DNA from: AC-32 sp038236705
GTDB lineage: Bacteria; Actinomycetota; Thermoleophilia; Gaiellales; Gaiellaceae
Length of the DNA: 62,951 nucleotides
NCBI GenBank assembly: GCA_038236705.1
Contig: JBBRZN010000010.1
Coordinates: 1-62,951, forward strand
Direction of reading: 5' to 3'
Of the stretch, positions 26,341-33,477 are shown piece after piece. Each line of letters opens with the position of its first letter. Positions within the stretch are counted from its first letter, which is position 1. Made by a program: the position numbers and the translations under genes. Below the pieces are notes generated by a model. That model searched no databases and was not told the origin of the DNA. It saw only the letters and a list, made by a program, of their open reading frames with translations.

Positions 26341-26740
26341 CCTCCGCACTCCCTTCGAACTCCTTGACGTGATCTGCCCAGGCCGCGCGGTCCCAGATCT
26401 CCAGGTGGTCCCCCACCCCGGCGATCACGACCTCGCGCCCGATGCCCGCTGACTTGGTGAGCGCCGCCGGGACCAGCATGCGCCCCTGCTTGTCCGGTTC
26501 CGTCTCCGATGCGCCGGCATAGAAGTACCGGTGCATCAGGCGTCCCTCCTTGCTGAGCGGGTCGAGCCCGGCGAGCCGGCTCTGGACCATCTGTTCCCAC
26601 TCCGCATGCGGAAAGCAGTAGAGACACCCGTCCATACCGCGGGTGATGACGAGGCCGCCGGAAAGCGCTTGGCGAAACTTGGCCGGTAGCGTGAGGCGGT
26701 TCTTGTCATCGATCGTATGCTCGAACTCACCTAGAAGCAT
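26306..26740 (-). CDS. mraZ: Transcriptional regulator MraZ
   Basis: A double AbrB-like DNA-binding protein that autoregulates the dcw operon. The 144-aa product has FEHTIDDKNRLTLPAKFRQAL (first SpoVT/AbrB half, about 5-45), GCLYCFPHAEWE, and KQGRMLVPAALTKSAGI (second half). ATG 26740 directly follows the last GTGG operator repeat with no Shine-Dalgarno, so the message may be leaderless or autoregulation may directly occlude initiation. Confidence 0.95.
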   Translation of the reverse strand: MLLGEFEHTIDDKNRLTLPAKFRQALSGGLVITRGMDGCLYCFPHAEWEQMVQSRLAGLDPLSKEGRLMHRYFYAGASETEPDKQGRMLVPAALTKSAGIGREVVIAGVGDHLEIWDRAAWADHVKEFEGSAEDVAERLATQRD

Positions 26741-26796
26741 TCCACTTCGCCCCACTTTAGACCACGTTCTCCCACTTCGCAACCCCTGCGACCCAC
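26741..26796 (-). promoter_or_regulatory. MraZ operator: 10-nt-spaced GTGG repeats
   Basis: Reading the minus strand, GTGGGA (26775), GTGGTC (26765), GTGGGG (26755) and GTGGA (26745) recur at exact 10-nt intervals, with a further GTGGGT at 26796. This matches the tandem TGGGN boxes bound by MraZ in other bacteria. The array lies in the 91-nt gap to the divergent sigma factor gene, so it may influence that gene too. Confidence 0.85.
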
Positions 26797-26831
26797 ATCT
26801 CACGTTTCGCGTGACAGTTCCGTTTGAAGCG

Positions 26832-27299
26832 ATGATGGAAGTCGTGCGGATCCCGCCGTTCGAGCGGTTCTACGAGGAGCAGCAGGGCTTCGTGCTCTCG
26901 CAGCTGCGTCGGATGCTCGGCCGGGACGCCGCGGACGACGCCTTTCAGGAAACCTTTCTGCGCGCGTTGCGCGCCTACCCGAGCCTGCAGCACGGTCTAC
27001 ATCTGCGCGCGTGGGCGCTCGCGATCGCACGCAATGTCGCGCTGGATGCCCTGCGCCGCGAGCGGGGCAGCTCGACAGAGGTGCCCGAGATCGAATCGGT
27101 CGACCGGCCGCTTCCGTACGAAGAGCTGCGCCGGCTCACCGAGGACTTGCCCCGCAAAGAGCGCGCCGCGGTCTTCCTCCGCTTCGGGTACGACCTCAGC
27201 TACGACGACATCGGCGCCGCGCTCGGGTCATCGACCGAGGCGGCACGGCAGGCGACGTCCTCCGGCGTCCGCCGACTACGAAAGAAGGAGCAGTCGTGA
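26832..27299 (+). CDS. ECF-type RNA polymerase sigma factor
   Basis: A 155-aa sigma-70-family protein with only regions 2 and 4. Region 2 is FVLSQLRRMLGRDAADDAFQETFLRAL..LHLRAWALAIARNVALDALRRE (about 20-75). Region 4 is LPRKERAAVFLRFGYDLSYDDIGAALGSSTEAARQ with a basic C-terminus (about 105-155). No anti-sigma factor gene is adjacent. The stop codon overlaps the start of the methyltransferase gene (GTGA), which suggests a role in the alkylation response. The target promoters are unknown. Confidence 0.88.
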   Translation: MMEVVRIPPFERFYEEQQGFVLSQLRRMLGRDAADDAFQETFLRALRAYPSLQHGLHLRAWALAIARNVALDALRRERGSSTEVPEIESVDRPLPYEELRRLTEDLPRKERAAVFLRFGYDLSYDDIGAALGSSTEAARQATSSGVRRLRKKEQS

Positions 27300-27862
27300 C
27301 CGTTTCTCCCGAGCTCGACAGCCGCTTCCGCGATGCGGCAGCAGCCGAGGGCCTCCTCGACGTCGCCTACGACCTCGTGGACTCGCCGGTCGGGCAGCTG
27401 CTCGTTGCAGTCACCGATCACGGCCTCTGCGAGATCTCCTACGACCCGGAGCCCGAGCGCGAGGAGGAGCAGCTCGCCCGCGCCTTCGGCGTCCGGGTGC
27501 TGCGCTCCCCGAAGCCGACCGACGAGGCTCGGCGCCAGCTCGACGAGTACTTCGCCGGCAAGCGCAAGGAGTTCGAGCTCGCGCTCGACCTGCGCCTGGC
27601 GCGCGAGTTCGGGCGCGCCGTGCTCGAGGAGCTCGCCCGCGTCCCTTACGGCGAGCTGACCACCTACGGCACCCTGGCCGCGCGCGCCGGGCGCCCCCGC
27701 GCCGCCCGCGCGGTGGGAACGGTGATGAACCGCAACCCGGTGCCGATCGTGCTCCCGTGCCACCGCGTCGTCGGCTCGACTGGTTCGCTGGTCGGCTATG
27801 CAGGCGGTCTCGACCGCAAGCGCACGCTGCTCGAGCTGGAAGGCGCCCTGCTGAAGTCTTGA
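27296..27862 (+). CDS. ogt: Methylated-DNA--protein-cysteine methyltransferase
   Basis: A suicide enzyme that removes O6-alkyl groups from guanine onto its own cysteine. The 188-aa product has the active-site IVLPCHRVVGSTGSL with Cys155, preceded by the helix-turn-helix PYGELTTYGTLAARAGRPRAARAVGTVMNRNP. The N-terminal ribonuclease-like domain contains DSPVGQLLVAVTDHGL. GTG 27296 has AAGAAGGAG upstream and overlaps the sigma-factor stop. Nothing resembling an Ada-type regulatory domain is present. Confidence 0.95.
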   Translation: MTVSPELDSRFRDAAAAEGLLDVAYDLVDSPVGQLLVAVTDHGLCEISYDPEPEREEEQLARAFGVRVLRSPKPTDEARRQLDEYFAGKRKEFELALDLRLAREFGRAVLEELARVPYGELTTYGTLAARAGRPRAARAVGTVMNRNPVPIVLPCHRVVGSTGSLVGYAGGLDRKRTLLELEGALLKS

Positions 27863-27916
27863 CTCCCACGCGGGCGGGCGTTATGACGGGCGTCTCATCG
27901 ATCCGAGGAGGCAGAC

Positions 27917-28306
27917 ATGAAGAGGCTCGTTCTCGCCGCGGCACTGGCGCTGATGCTTGTGCCCGCCGCTCCGGCCGCCGCCAAGGCACCAACGCTGCGT
28001 TCGCTCCAGGCTCAGATCACCACCCTGAAGAAGCAGATCAAGACGCTGCAGAAGCGCGTCAAGGCGAACGAGAATCTGACACTCGGTTCGCTGGCCTACA
28101 GCGGTTGCAGCTTCGCCGTCACCGCCGACGCCTTCCAGGGAACCTGGACGGCGCTGGACGCGCGGCTTGGGGCTCCCCCGCTCTTCGGCACTCAAACGCC
28201 GGTCGACGACTTCGGCGTCTGCCAGGCCTTCTCGATCGTGAGGGCGAAGAACCAGAACCCGCCGACGGTGGGGGTCTTCCAGGCGCTCCTGAACCTCTTC
28301 AAGTAG
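27917..28306 (+). CDS. Secreted coiled-coil protein of unknown function
   Basis: A 129-aa protein with a signal peptide (MKRLVLAAALALMLVPAAPAAA, cleavage after AAA likely), then a heptad-rich helix (LRSLQAQITTLKKQIKTLQKRVKANENL) and a C-terminal half with two cysteines (YSGCSFAV, FGVCQAF) that could form a disulfide. Its Shine-Dalgarno GAGGAGG is strong. The 3' end overlaps the convergent DUF2007-like gene by 8 nt. I do not recognise a family. Confidence 0.7.
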   Translation: MKRLVLAAALALMLVPAAPAAAKAPTLRSLQAQITTLKKQIKTLQKRVKANENLTLGSLAYSGCSFAVTADAFQGTWTALDARLGAPPLFGTQTPVDDFGVCQAFSIVRAKNQNPPTVGVFQALLNLFK

Positions 28307-28529
28307 CGGCGGCGTCGTCCTCGGGCTCGAGCAAGGCGCGCGCCGCCTCGAGGTCGGAGGCGTGCACGAGGATCTCGCGCATCCCGTCGGGACCGAACCC
28401 TTCGAACGGAGAGTCCTCCTCCCTGGTCAGCCGGTGGGCGCATTCGATGCCGTTGGAGCGGAGGAGCATGCAGAACGCCTCCGCTTCCGCCTCACCCGGC
28501 ACCGTGGTGACTCGAACGTCCTCGTCCAC
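28299..28529 (-). CDS. DUF2007-like small protein
   Basis: A 76-aa protein resembling the DUF2007 putative signal-transducing family: VRVTTVPGEAEAEAFCMLLRSNGIECAHRL then ILVHASDLEAARALLE. This is one ferredoxin-like beta-alpha-beta unit with the typical C-terminal DLEAARALL. GTG 28529 is supported by a TACGCT -10 ending 6 nt upstream (28541-28536), which implies a leaderless mRNA. Function is unknown. Confidence 0.72.
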   Translation of the reverse strand: MDEDVRVTTVPGEAEAEAFCMLLRSNGIECAHRLTREEDSPFEGFGPDGMREILVHASDLEAARALLEPEDDAAAT

Positions 28530-28535
28530 GCTTCG

Positions 28536-28541
28536 AGCGTA
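28536..28541 (-). promoter_or_regulatory. -10 element for the DUF2007-like gene
   Basis: TACGCT (28541-28536) ends 6 nt before GTG 28529. It lies in the 17-nt gap after the YcaQ-like gene. Confidence 0.5.
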
Positions 28542-28546
28542 ACGGC

Positions 28547-29536
28547 TCAGGCGTTGCGGCGCAGGAAGGCGGCGAGCGGTGTCAGCGCCTCGTCGAGCCG
28601 TGACGTGTCGCCCCAGGCGCCGAGCACCTCGAGCTCTCGCGTCTTGCGATCGAACCGCGGCTCGACCCGCCCGACGAGCTGGTCGCGGGCGAGGAGCGGC
28701 AGGACGTAGTAGCCGTACTCGCGCTTCGCCGCGGGCACGTACATCTCGAGCCGGTAGCGGAACCCGAAGAGCGCCTCCGCCCGGTCGCGGTCGTGCACGA
28801 GCCGGTCGAAGGGCGAGAGCACCGTGACCCGATCGGGCACCGGCTCGTCGCTCGCATCGGGGTGCGCGTGCCACTCGCCCTTCTCGAGCCGGACGCCGAG
28901 AGCGCGGAAGCGTTGCTCGGCCATTGCTCGCTCCGCGTCGCGCGGCGACACGAGGTCGGTCTCCGGATACCAGCGTCCGGCGAGATCCCAGAGCCGCTGT
29001 CCCGCGCGCCTACCGACGACGGCCACTTCGCCGATCCTGTGCAGCGCCTCCAGCATCTCCGCGACCTGGCGCCTGCCGAACCAGCGGTGCTCGCCGCGCC
29101 GCTCGGCAGCCCGGTCCTCCAGCTCGCGCGAGAGCAGGGGCCCGCGCCGCTCGAGCTCGCGCAGGACGTAGCGGCGGAAGCCGGCGTTCTGGCGTAGGAA
29201 CTCCTTCCGGCGGCGGTCCCAGCTGTGCATCGCGGCGCGTCGGCTGCGCCACATCCGCGCGCGGATCCGCGGCAGCGACTCGATCGGGTAGACGAACGCG
29301 TTCCACTCGAACAGCTTCCGGTCGACCCAGAGCAGCCGGTCGAGCTCGGCGGTGTCGTAGGTCCCGAGCCGGCTGAAGAGCACGAGGTGCTGCGGCGTCG
29401 CGACGGTGGCGATCGGGTCGAGCTGCAGTGACCCGAGCCGGCGGATGGTCTCGAGCACGCCGCTGGCGGAGCCGTCGAGCAGCTGCGCGCGCACCGCGAT
29501 GCGCCGCGCCTGCTCCGGGCTGACCTTCCGGGACAC
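28547..29536 (-). CDS. YcaQ-type DNA glycosylase (HTH_42 family), QxD type
   Basis: A 329-aa winged-helix protein of the same family as the gene at 557, but of the YcaQ branch. GSLQLDPI at 36-42 gives Gln38-Leu-Asp40 (QxD) in place of QxQ. Other blocks are LFSRLGTYDTAELDRLLW, LFEWNAFVYPIESLPRIRARMW, VLSPFDRLVHDRDRAEALFGF and LPLLARDQLVGRVEPRFDRK. YcaQ excises alkylated bases and unhooks crosslinks. GTG 29536 is 19 nt after the OmpR-like gene, so the two are probably cotranscribed. Confidence 0.85.
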   Translation of the reverse strand: MSRKVSPEQARRIAVRAQLLDGSASGVLETIRRLGSLQLDPIATVATPQHLVLFSRLGTYDTAELDRLLWVDRKLFEWNAFVYPIESLPRIRARMWRSRRAAMHSWDRRRKEFLRQNAGFRRYVLRELERRGPLLSRELEDRAAERRGEHRWFGRRQVAEMLEALHRIGEVAVVGRRAGQRLWDLAGRWYPETDLVSPRDAERAMAEQRFRALGVRLEKGEWHAHPDASDEPVPDRVTVLSPFDRLVHDRDRAEALFGFRYRLEMYVPAAKREYGYYVLPLLARDQLVGRVEPRFDRKTRELEVLGAWGDTSRLDEALTPLAAFLRRNA

Positions 29537-29555
29537 GAGGGTGAGTCAACCAGGA

Positions 29556-30275
29556 TCAGGCGGTTCGGCGGGCCTCCTCGTAATCGGCGAGGAGCCGGTA
29601 GCCCACGCCCCAAACGTTCAGCACGCAGTCCTCGGCGCCGGCTTGCGCGAGCTTGCGCCGCAGGCGCGAGGCGTGCGAGTCCAAAGTGCGCGTCCGTCCG
29701 AGCGACCTGAAGCCCCACACCTCTCGCAGCAGCTCCTCCTTCGTGAAGACCCGCACCGGGTCGCCGGCGAGCTTCACCAGCAGCTCGTACTCCTTCGCGG
29801 CCAGCGCGACCGGGAAGCCGTGCACCGTCACCCGCCTCGTCGGGCGATCCACCGCCAGGGGCCCGGCGGCCAGGCGCTCCCGAGCACCCGGCTGAGTGCG
29901 GCGCAACACCGCGTGGATCCGCGCGACCAGCTCCTCATAATGGAACGGCCGCGGCACGAAGTCGTCACACCCGCGCGCGACCGCATGCACGCGGTCGACC
30001 GCGTCGGCGCGAGCCTCGCCGAGCACGATCACCGGCACGTCGCGGTCCCACGACCGCCCGGGCTCGCCCTCCCGCAGCACGCGGCAGACCTCGAGCGCCG
30101 GCGCATCGGGGAGGCCGCCGACCAGCACGAGGTCGGGCCGCTCCCGCTCCGCCAGCTCCAGCGCCTCTCGTCCCGCTCCGGCGCCGAGCACCGAGAAGCC
30201 GTCGCTCGCCAGGTGCCGCTCCAGGAACTCCCGTGTTCCCGGCTCGGCCTCGGCGAGGAGCAGCGCATGCAACAT
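29556..30275 (-). CDS. OmpR-family response regulator with degenerate receiver
   Basis: A 239-aa protein with a receiver-like domain (1-115) and an OmpR/PhoB winged helix (about 135-235: PVALAAKEYELLVKLAGDPVRVFTKEELLREVWG, then RTRTLDSHASRLRRKL and VWGVGYRL). The receiver lacks the usual active site. The expected Asp near 53 is Gly (LVLVGGLPD), the acidic pair reads AEAE, and the conserved Lys is Arg110 (DDFVPRPF). It probably acts without phosphorylation. ATG 30275 follows TACCTT by 6 nt. No kinase gene is adjacent. Confidence 0.88.
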   Translation of the reverse strand: MLHALLLAEAEPGTREFLERHLASDGFSVLGAGAGREALELAERERPDLVLVGGLPDAPALEVCRVLREGEPGRSWDRDVPVIVLGEARADAVDRVHAVARGCDDFVPRPFHYEELVARIHAVLRRTQPGARERLAAGPLAVDRPTRRVTVHGFPVALAAKEYELLVKLAGDPVRVFTKEELLREVWGFRSLGRTRTLDSHASRLRRKLAQAGAEDCVLNVWGVGYRLLADYEEARRTA

Positions 30276-30281
30276 GCGCCG

Positions 30282-30287
30282 AAGGTA
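30282..30287 (-). promoter_or_regulatory. -10 element for the OmpR-like gene
   Basis: TACCTT (30287-30282) ends 6 nt before ATG 30275, which predicts a leaderless transcript. Confidence 0.5.
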
Positions 30288-30387
30288 TCGCCGGCCGAGC
30301 GGCACCGCCAGATGTCCTTTCGCGCGGGATTGCGACAACGTCGGAGAGAAGCCGTTTTCGGCTCGCTCGCGGCGCAAAGACCACACC

Positions 30388-30403
30388 GAGACCACACCGG
30401 GAC
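30388..30403 (+). repeat. Left attachment-site core (att)
   Basis: 16 nt identical to 36174-36189. Tandem GACCACACCG units surround the core at both ends (30379-30403 and 36176-36196). It lies 5 nt beyond the end of the small membrane protein gene. No tRNA gene is recognisable at either end. Confidence 0.75.
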
Positions 30404-30408
30404 GGCCT

Positions 30409-30603
30409 TCAGCGGGTGAACAGCCAGACGACGAGGCCGACCGCAGCCAAAAAGCCGACGAATCCGACGATCGAACCGACGCCCTTGAGAACGCGAAGCC
30501 GGCGGGTCGCGCCCTCTGGCTCGCCGTACAAGATGGCTGCGAGCATCACGAGAAACAGGCCACCGAGTACGAGCCCAAAGATCTCGCCGACGAAGTGCTT
30601 CAT
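30409..30603 (-). CDS. Small two-helix membrane protein of the mobile element
   Basis: 64 aa with two hydrophobic helices (EIFGLVLGGLFLVMLAAILYG and IVGFVGFLAAVGLVVWLF) joined by a basic loop, TRRLRVLK. The ATG overlaps the integrase stop (ATGA), so it is translationally coupled. Such short proteins beside integrases can be holins, exclusion proteins or unrelated; nothing in the sequence decides. Confidence 0.6.
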   Translation of the reverse strand: MKHFVGEIFGLVLGGLFLVMLAAILYGEPEGATRRLRVLKGVGSIVGFVGFLAAVGLVVWLFTR

Positions 30604-31649
30604 CGCCGAATCAGGTTCTCAAACTGTTCAGGCGAGATCTCGTCGAGCGTCATCACGTGCGAGTAGGTGTCGAGCGTCATCGAGGCTCGTGCGTGCCCTA
30701 CCCGCTCGGAGATCGCCTTGATCGGGATGCCCTGCTGGTGCCAAAGGCTGATCCGCCGGTGGCGCAGGTCGTGCGGGTGGAAGTGCGGGATCTCCGCGAC
30801 GACGCAGGCCCGCGCAACCGCGTTACGGGCGGCGTGGCGGCCGTAGCCGGCGAACACCTTCCGCTCGGCTGTCCGGTCCTCGAGTGGACAGGTGGCGGCG
30901 ATCTCCTCCATCAGCCAGGCGGGCACTTGCACCCAGCGCGCCCTGCGGGTCTTGGTGCGCGCTGCTCGGAGGCGGAAGCGGTTCTCGGCCACGTCGACGT
31001 CGCCCCAGCTGAGCGTCGCCGCTTCGCTCGAGCGCATCCCCACCTGCTCGAGCACGACCAGCGGCAGCACCCAGCGATTGCTCACGCGCTCGAGCATGGC
31101 CAGGAGCTGCTTCGTGGTCGGTGGATTGATCTCCTCCGGCTCGAGCTCCGGCAGCTTGACGCGCTTGTCCCTCGCCGGGTTCGGCTCGACGCCGGCGTAG
31201 TCGAGCACCAGCCGCAGGGTCGCGATGTAGGGGCGCAGCGAGCCCGGTGAGAGATCGGCGCTCGAGACCCAATCCTGAATTTCGGCGAAGCCGAGGGCGT
31301 ACGGGTCCTGCTCGCCGAAGATCGGCAGAAGCCGCTTGAGGTGCGTCTCGGTGTTCGCCCGCGTCGCTGCTGAGACGTCAACCCGCGACGCCTTGTAGCT
31401 CTCGGCCCATTGCGCGAACGTGCGCGACGGCGCCGGTGTCGCCGGTGAGCGCATCGCCTCCAGCGCGAGAGTCGGATCGCGTCCCGCGGCGAGCTCGCCC
31501 GCAACGAAGTCACGGCGCATCTTGGCGTCGCGCTCGCGAGCGAAGGCGCCGGCGTGACGGATCGGATAGGCGCGGCCGCCGAGGCGGAAGCGGACCACGT
31601 AGCGCGGCCCGCTACTCGTCTGACGCCTGGTTATGGAAACGCTAGCCAT
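30600..31649 (-). CDS. int: Tyrosine recombinase (phage-type integrase)
   Basis: A site-specific recombinase that inserts and excises the element. The 349-aa product has an N-terminal arm-type domain (1-70), a SAM-like core-binding domain (75-160: FAQWAESYKASRVDVSAAT) and a catalytic domain. Catalytic residues visible are Arg206 (QVGMRSSEA), His293 and Arg296 (HDLRHRR), His319 (RVGHARASMT) and Tyr329 (LDTYSHV), so the enzyme looks intact. ATG 31649 overlaps the preceding gene by 8 nt; longer in-frame starts fall inside that gene. Confidence 0.95.
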   Translation of the reverse strand: MASVSITRRQTSSGPRYVVRFRLGGRAYPIRHAGAFARERDAKMRRDFVAGELAAGRDPTLALEAMRSPATPAPSRTFAQWAESYKASRVDVSAATRANTETHLKRLLPIFGEQDPYALGFAEIQDWVSSADLSPGSLRPYIATLRLVLDYAGVEPNPARDKRVKLPELEPEEINPPTTKQLLAMLERVSNRWVLPLVVLEQVGMRSSEAATLSWGDVDVAENRFRLRAARTKTRRARWVQVPAWLMEEIAATCPLEDRTAERKVFAGYGRHAARNAVARACVVAEIPHFHPHDLRHRRISLWHQQGIPIKAISERVGHARASMTLDTYSHVMTLDEISPEQFENLIRR

Positions 31650-31929
31650 CGTTGTCCTCCCATTCGCTGCGGCGCGCCTTCGCGTCAACGCCCTCTTGGA
31701 CGAGGGTCTGACGCAGTACAGCCAGGCGCGCCTGGATCAGCTCCACGATCTCGTCCTCCTCGCCTAGCAGCGCCTCGGCGACGGTCGAGAGAGCTTCCAA
31801 ATTTTCGATCTTCGGTAGCAACGCCGCGTTCGTCACGGATCTCCTACCGACGAGATCTAGGACGATCTCCTCGGGAATGTCGAGGTTCTGCGCGCGTAGC
31901 CAAGCTCCCCAGCGTTCAGCCTCGCTCAT
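31642..31929 (-). CDS. Small acidic protein upstream of integrase
   Basis: 95 aa, starting MSEAERWGAWLRAQNLDIPEEIVLD. A predicted helical region EALLGEEDEIVELIQARLAVLRQTL could be a coiled coil. It is not recognised. It overlaps the integrase by 8 nt, and its position suggests a recombination-directionality or accessory role, but this is only positional inference. Confidence 0.55.
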   Translation of the reverse strand: MSEAERWGAWLRAQNLDIPEEIVLDLVGRRSVTNAALLPKIENLEALSTVAEALLGEEDEIVELIQARLAVLRQTLVQEGVDAKARRSEWEDNDG

Positions 31930-31954
31930 CCGCGTTCTCCCTCCCTCGCCTGTC

Positions 31955-32158
31955 TCATCGCGGCGCCCGCTTCACGATCTGCCAGACGCGCTGGCGGGTG
32001 ACTCCGGCAACCTGCGCGATCAGCTCGGGCGACTCGCCGGCCCCGTGAGCCTCGCGGATCGCCTCGTGCAGCTGCTCGCGCGTGCGCTCGGTCCGCTCCT
32101 GATCGCGCTCGAGCGCTCTCGCTAGGCGCTTAATCCGCGTCAACGGCGTTTCACCCAC
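31955..32158 (-). CDS. Small HTH protein, probable regulator of the element
   Basis: 67 aa: a basic helical N-terminus (LTRIKRLARALERDQERTERTREQ in part) followed by a helix-turn-helix, IREAHGAGESPELIAQVAGVTRQRVWQIVKR, similar to sigma region 4/MarR-type recognition helices. GTG 32158 faces a divergent region with repeated TAACnnnGTTT motifs, as expected for a repressor that controls both directions. Not tested. Confidence 0.65.
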   Translation of the reverse strand: MGETPLTRIKRLARALERDQERTERTREQLHEAIREAHGAGESPELIAQVAGVTRQRVWQIVKRAPR

Positions 32159-32190
32159 TCCCCTATTCTGACCGTAGTGTCGGGCATGTC

Positions 32191-32239
32191 TAACGCAGTT
32201 TACCAGATAGCCGGGATGCTGCGGTTAACTACGTTTGAC
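32191..32239. promoter_or_regulatory. Putative operator repeats in the divergent control region
   Basis: TAACGCAGTTTAC (32191) and TAACTACGTTTGAC (32226) share TAACnnnGTTTRC and are 35 nt apart, about 3.5 helical turns. They lie between the HTH gene (minus) and the plus-strand gene at 32270, and are notably AT-rich for this window. On the minus strand TTAGAC and CAGAAT, spaced 17 nt, could be its promoter. Confidence 0.45.
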
Positions 32240-32269
32240 TTTCTGGGCGATCGGTGCGAAGGTAGGCCC

Positions 32270-32461
32270 GTGAGGGAAATCCGCCAGAGTCAAGACACCG
32301 ACTTGCCGCCGCCACGCCCCGCACTAGGGCCCGGCGAACGGCTGATCGGGGGCCGCGTCTACTACTCGGCGGCCTGGCTCTCGCAGCTCGTCGACGAGGG
32401 CCAGCGCTCGCCGCTCAGCTCTTTCTTGGCGCGTCGCGCGCTACGGCGGCGCGGCCGCTAG
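32270..32461 (+). CDS. Small protein of the mobile element, divergent from the HTH gene
   Basis: 63 aa from GTG 32270, preceded by GAAGGTAGG: REIRQSQDTDLPPPRPALG, then GERLIGGRVYYSAAWLSQLVDEG and a very basic C-terminus (LARRALRRRGR). It is not recognised. A longer frame from 32177 would cross the operator repeats and is disfavoured. Confidence 0.5.
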   Translation: MREIRQSQDTDLPPPRPALGPGERLIGGRVYYSAAWLSQLVDEGQRSPLSSFLARRALRRRGR

Positions 32462-32472
32462 TGGTTCCTCCC

Positions 32473-32502
32473 GGGGCGCCCTCGGGCCGCAGGGGGCGCC
32501 CC
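32473..32502 (+). terminator. GC hairpin between two plus-strand genes
   Basis: GGGGCGCCC (32473-32481) pairs with GGGCGCCCC (32494-32502) across 12 nt. It has no T-tract and stands just before the Shine-Dalgarno of the next gene, so it could be an attenuating structure. Confidence 0.4.
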
Positions 32503-32525
32503 TCCCAACTCGAAAGGAGCGAACC

Positions 32526-32921
32526 ATGACGACCTATTCCGGCGAGGTCTACGAGACCGTCCAGCGTCTCGAGCAACTCGTCTCGCGGCTCGAGGAGAAG
32601 TTCGGCATTGCACCGCCGGGGCCGAGCCTGGAACTCGTTCCACCACCGCCGCCACCGCCGCTCGAGTTCACAGACGACGAGCTGCTCGCGGCGCTGGACG
32701 CCGAGGTGCAGAGGGAGGAGCGCTGGCACAGGAAGGGGGCTCCGGCCCAGTCGAGCAACATCGTCTGTCGGCTAGGCGGCTCAGCTCTCAACGCGAGCGA
32801 CCGCTCTCGCGTCGTTCACGCTCTGCGTCGTGCCGCGGGCGAGGGCCGCCTTGTCTATATCGCGCCGGCCGATCGCCGTCGTGGCGCGGGCGAATGGGCG
32901 AGGGCTGGACGCGATGCCTAA
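32526..32921 (+). CDS. Proline-rich hypothetical protein of the mobile element
   Basis: 131 aa with a good Shine-Dalgarno (GAAAGGAGC). An N-terminal helix (VYETVQRLEQLVSRLEEKFG) is followed by a polyproline stretch (LVPPPPPPPLEF, about 38-49). The C-terminal region, SSNIVCRLGGSALNASDRSRVVHALRRAAGEGRLVYI, looks like a winged-helix fold. The function is not recognised. Confidence 0.6.
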   Translation: MTTYSGEVYETVQRLEQLVSRLEEKFGIAPPGPSLELVPPPPPPPLEFTDDELLAALDAEVQREERWHRKGAPAQSSNIVCRLGGSALNASDRSRVVHALRRAAGEGRLVYIAPADRRRGAGEWARAGRDA

Positions 32922-32942
32922 GCGTTCGGCCCGCACTTCGAT

Positions 32943-33227
32943 CTAAGCGCCCATGCGCGCCCGCTGCCGCGCGATCGCCGAGTCCAGCAGCGCGAGCACC
33001 TGGGCCTGCGTCCGTCCAGGCTTCTCGTTCCAGAGCTCGACGAGCAGGTGATCGTTTGAGGCCGCGCCGTGCAGATGGGGTGCAGCGTCCACGTTGCGCC
33101 GGAACCTCTTAGCCGCCGCACGCGGGATGTCGTCGAAGCCCAAGCGGATCTCCTCGGCGATCCGCGCAGTGACCGCGTCGGCGATCAAAGCCGCGCGGGC
33201 GGGGTCAGGGGGTGAAGTAGGTCGCAT
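32943..33227 (-). CDS. Hypothetical protein of the mobile element
   Basis: 94 aa, mostly helical, with AALIADAVTARIAEEIRLGFDDIPRAA and a C-terminal helix TQAQVLALLDSAIARQRARMGA. It overlaps the upstream gene by 23 nt. No family recognised; the chain of overlaps with 33205-33988 indicates one operon. Confidence 0.5.
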   Translation of the reverse strand: MRPTSPPDPARAALIADAVTARIAEEIRLGFDDIPRAAAKRFRRNVDAAPHLHGAASNDHLLVELWNEKPGRTQAQVLALLDSAIARQRARMGA

Positions 33228-33477
33228 TGATATCGCGCCTATGTCGAGCGATCTGCTCGCTGGAGGCGGTCGCTACCCAGGCCAGTGACGCTCGCTCGTC
33301 CGCCGGCGTGAGCTGGCCCATCCGCTTGAGACGTCGCAGGTCGGCCCTGTACTTCTCGCGCTGGGCGCCGGGACCCGGCGGCGCGGTCAGAGCCTTGTAG
33401 CCCACATAGCCGGCGGTGCCGGCCGTAACTGCGGCGCTGCCTCCGACGAGCGCGGCGGTGGCCAGGCAGACCCTCAT
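33205..33477 (-). CDS. Hypothetical protein with N-terminal membrane segment
   Basis: 90 aa. The N-terminus, MRVCLATAALVGGSAAVTAGTAGYVGYKAL in part, is a signal anchor or small membrane helix, followed by a charged segment (EKYRADLRRLKRMGQLTPADERASLAW). It overlaps the upstream gene by ATGA. Not recognised. Confidence 0.5.
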   Translation of the reverse strand: MRVCLATAALVGGSAAVTAGTAGYVGYKALTAPPGPGAQREKYRADLRRLKRMGQLTPADERASLAWVATASSEQIARHRRDINATYFTP

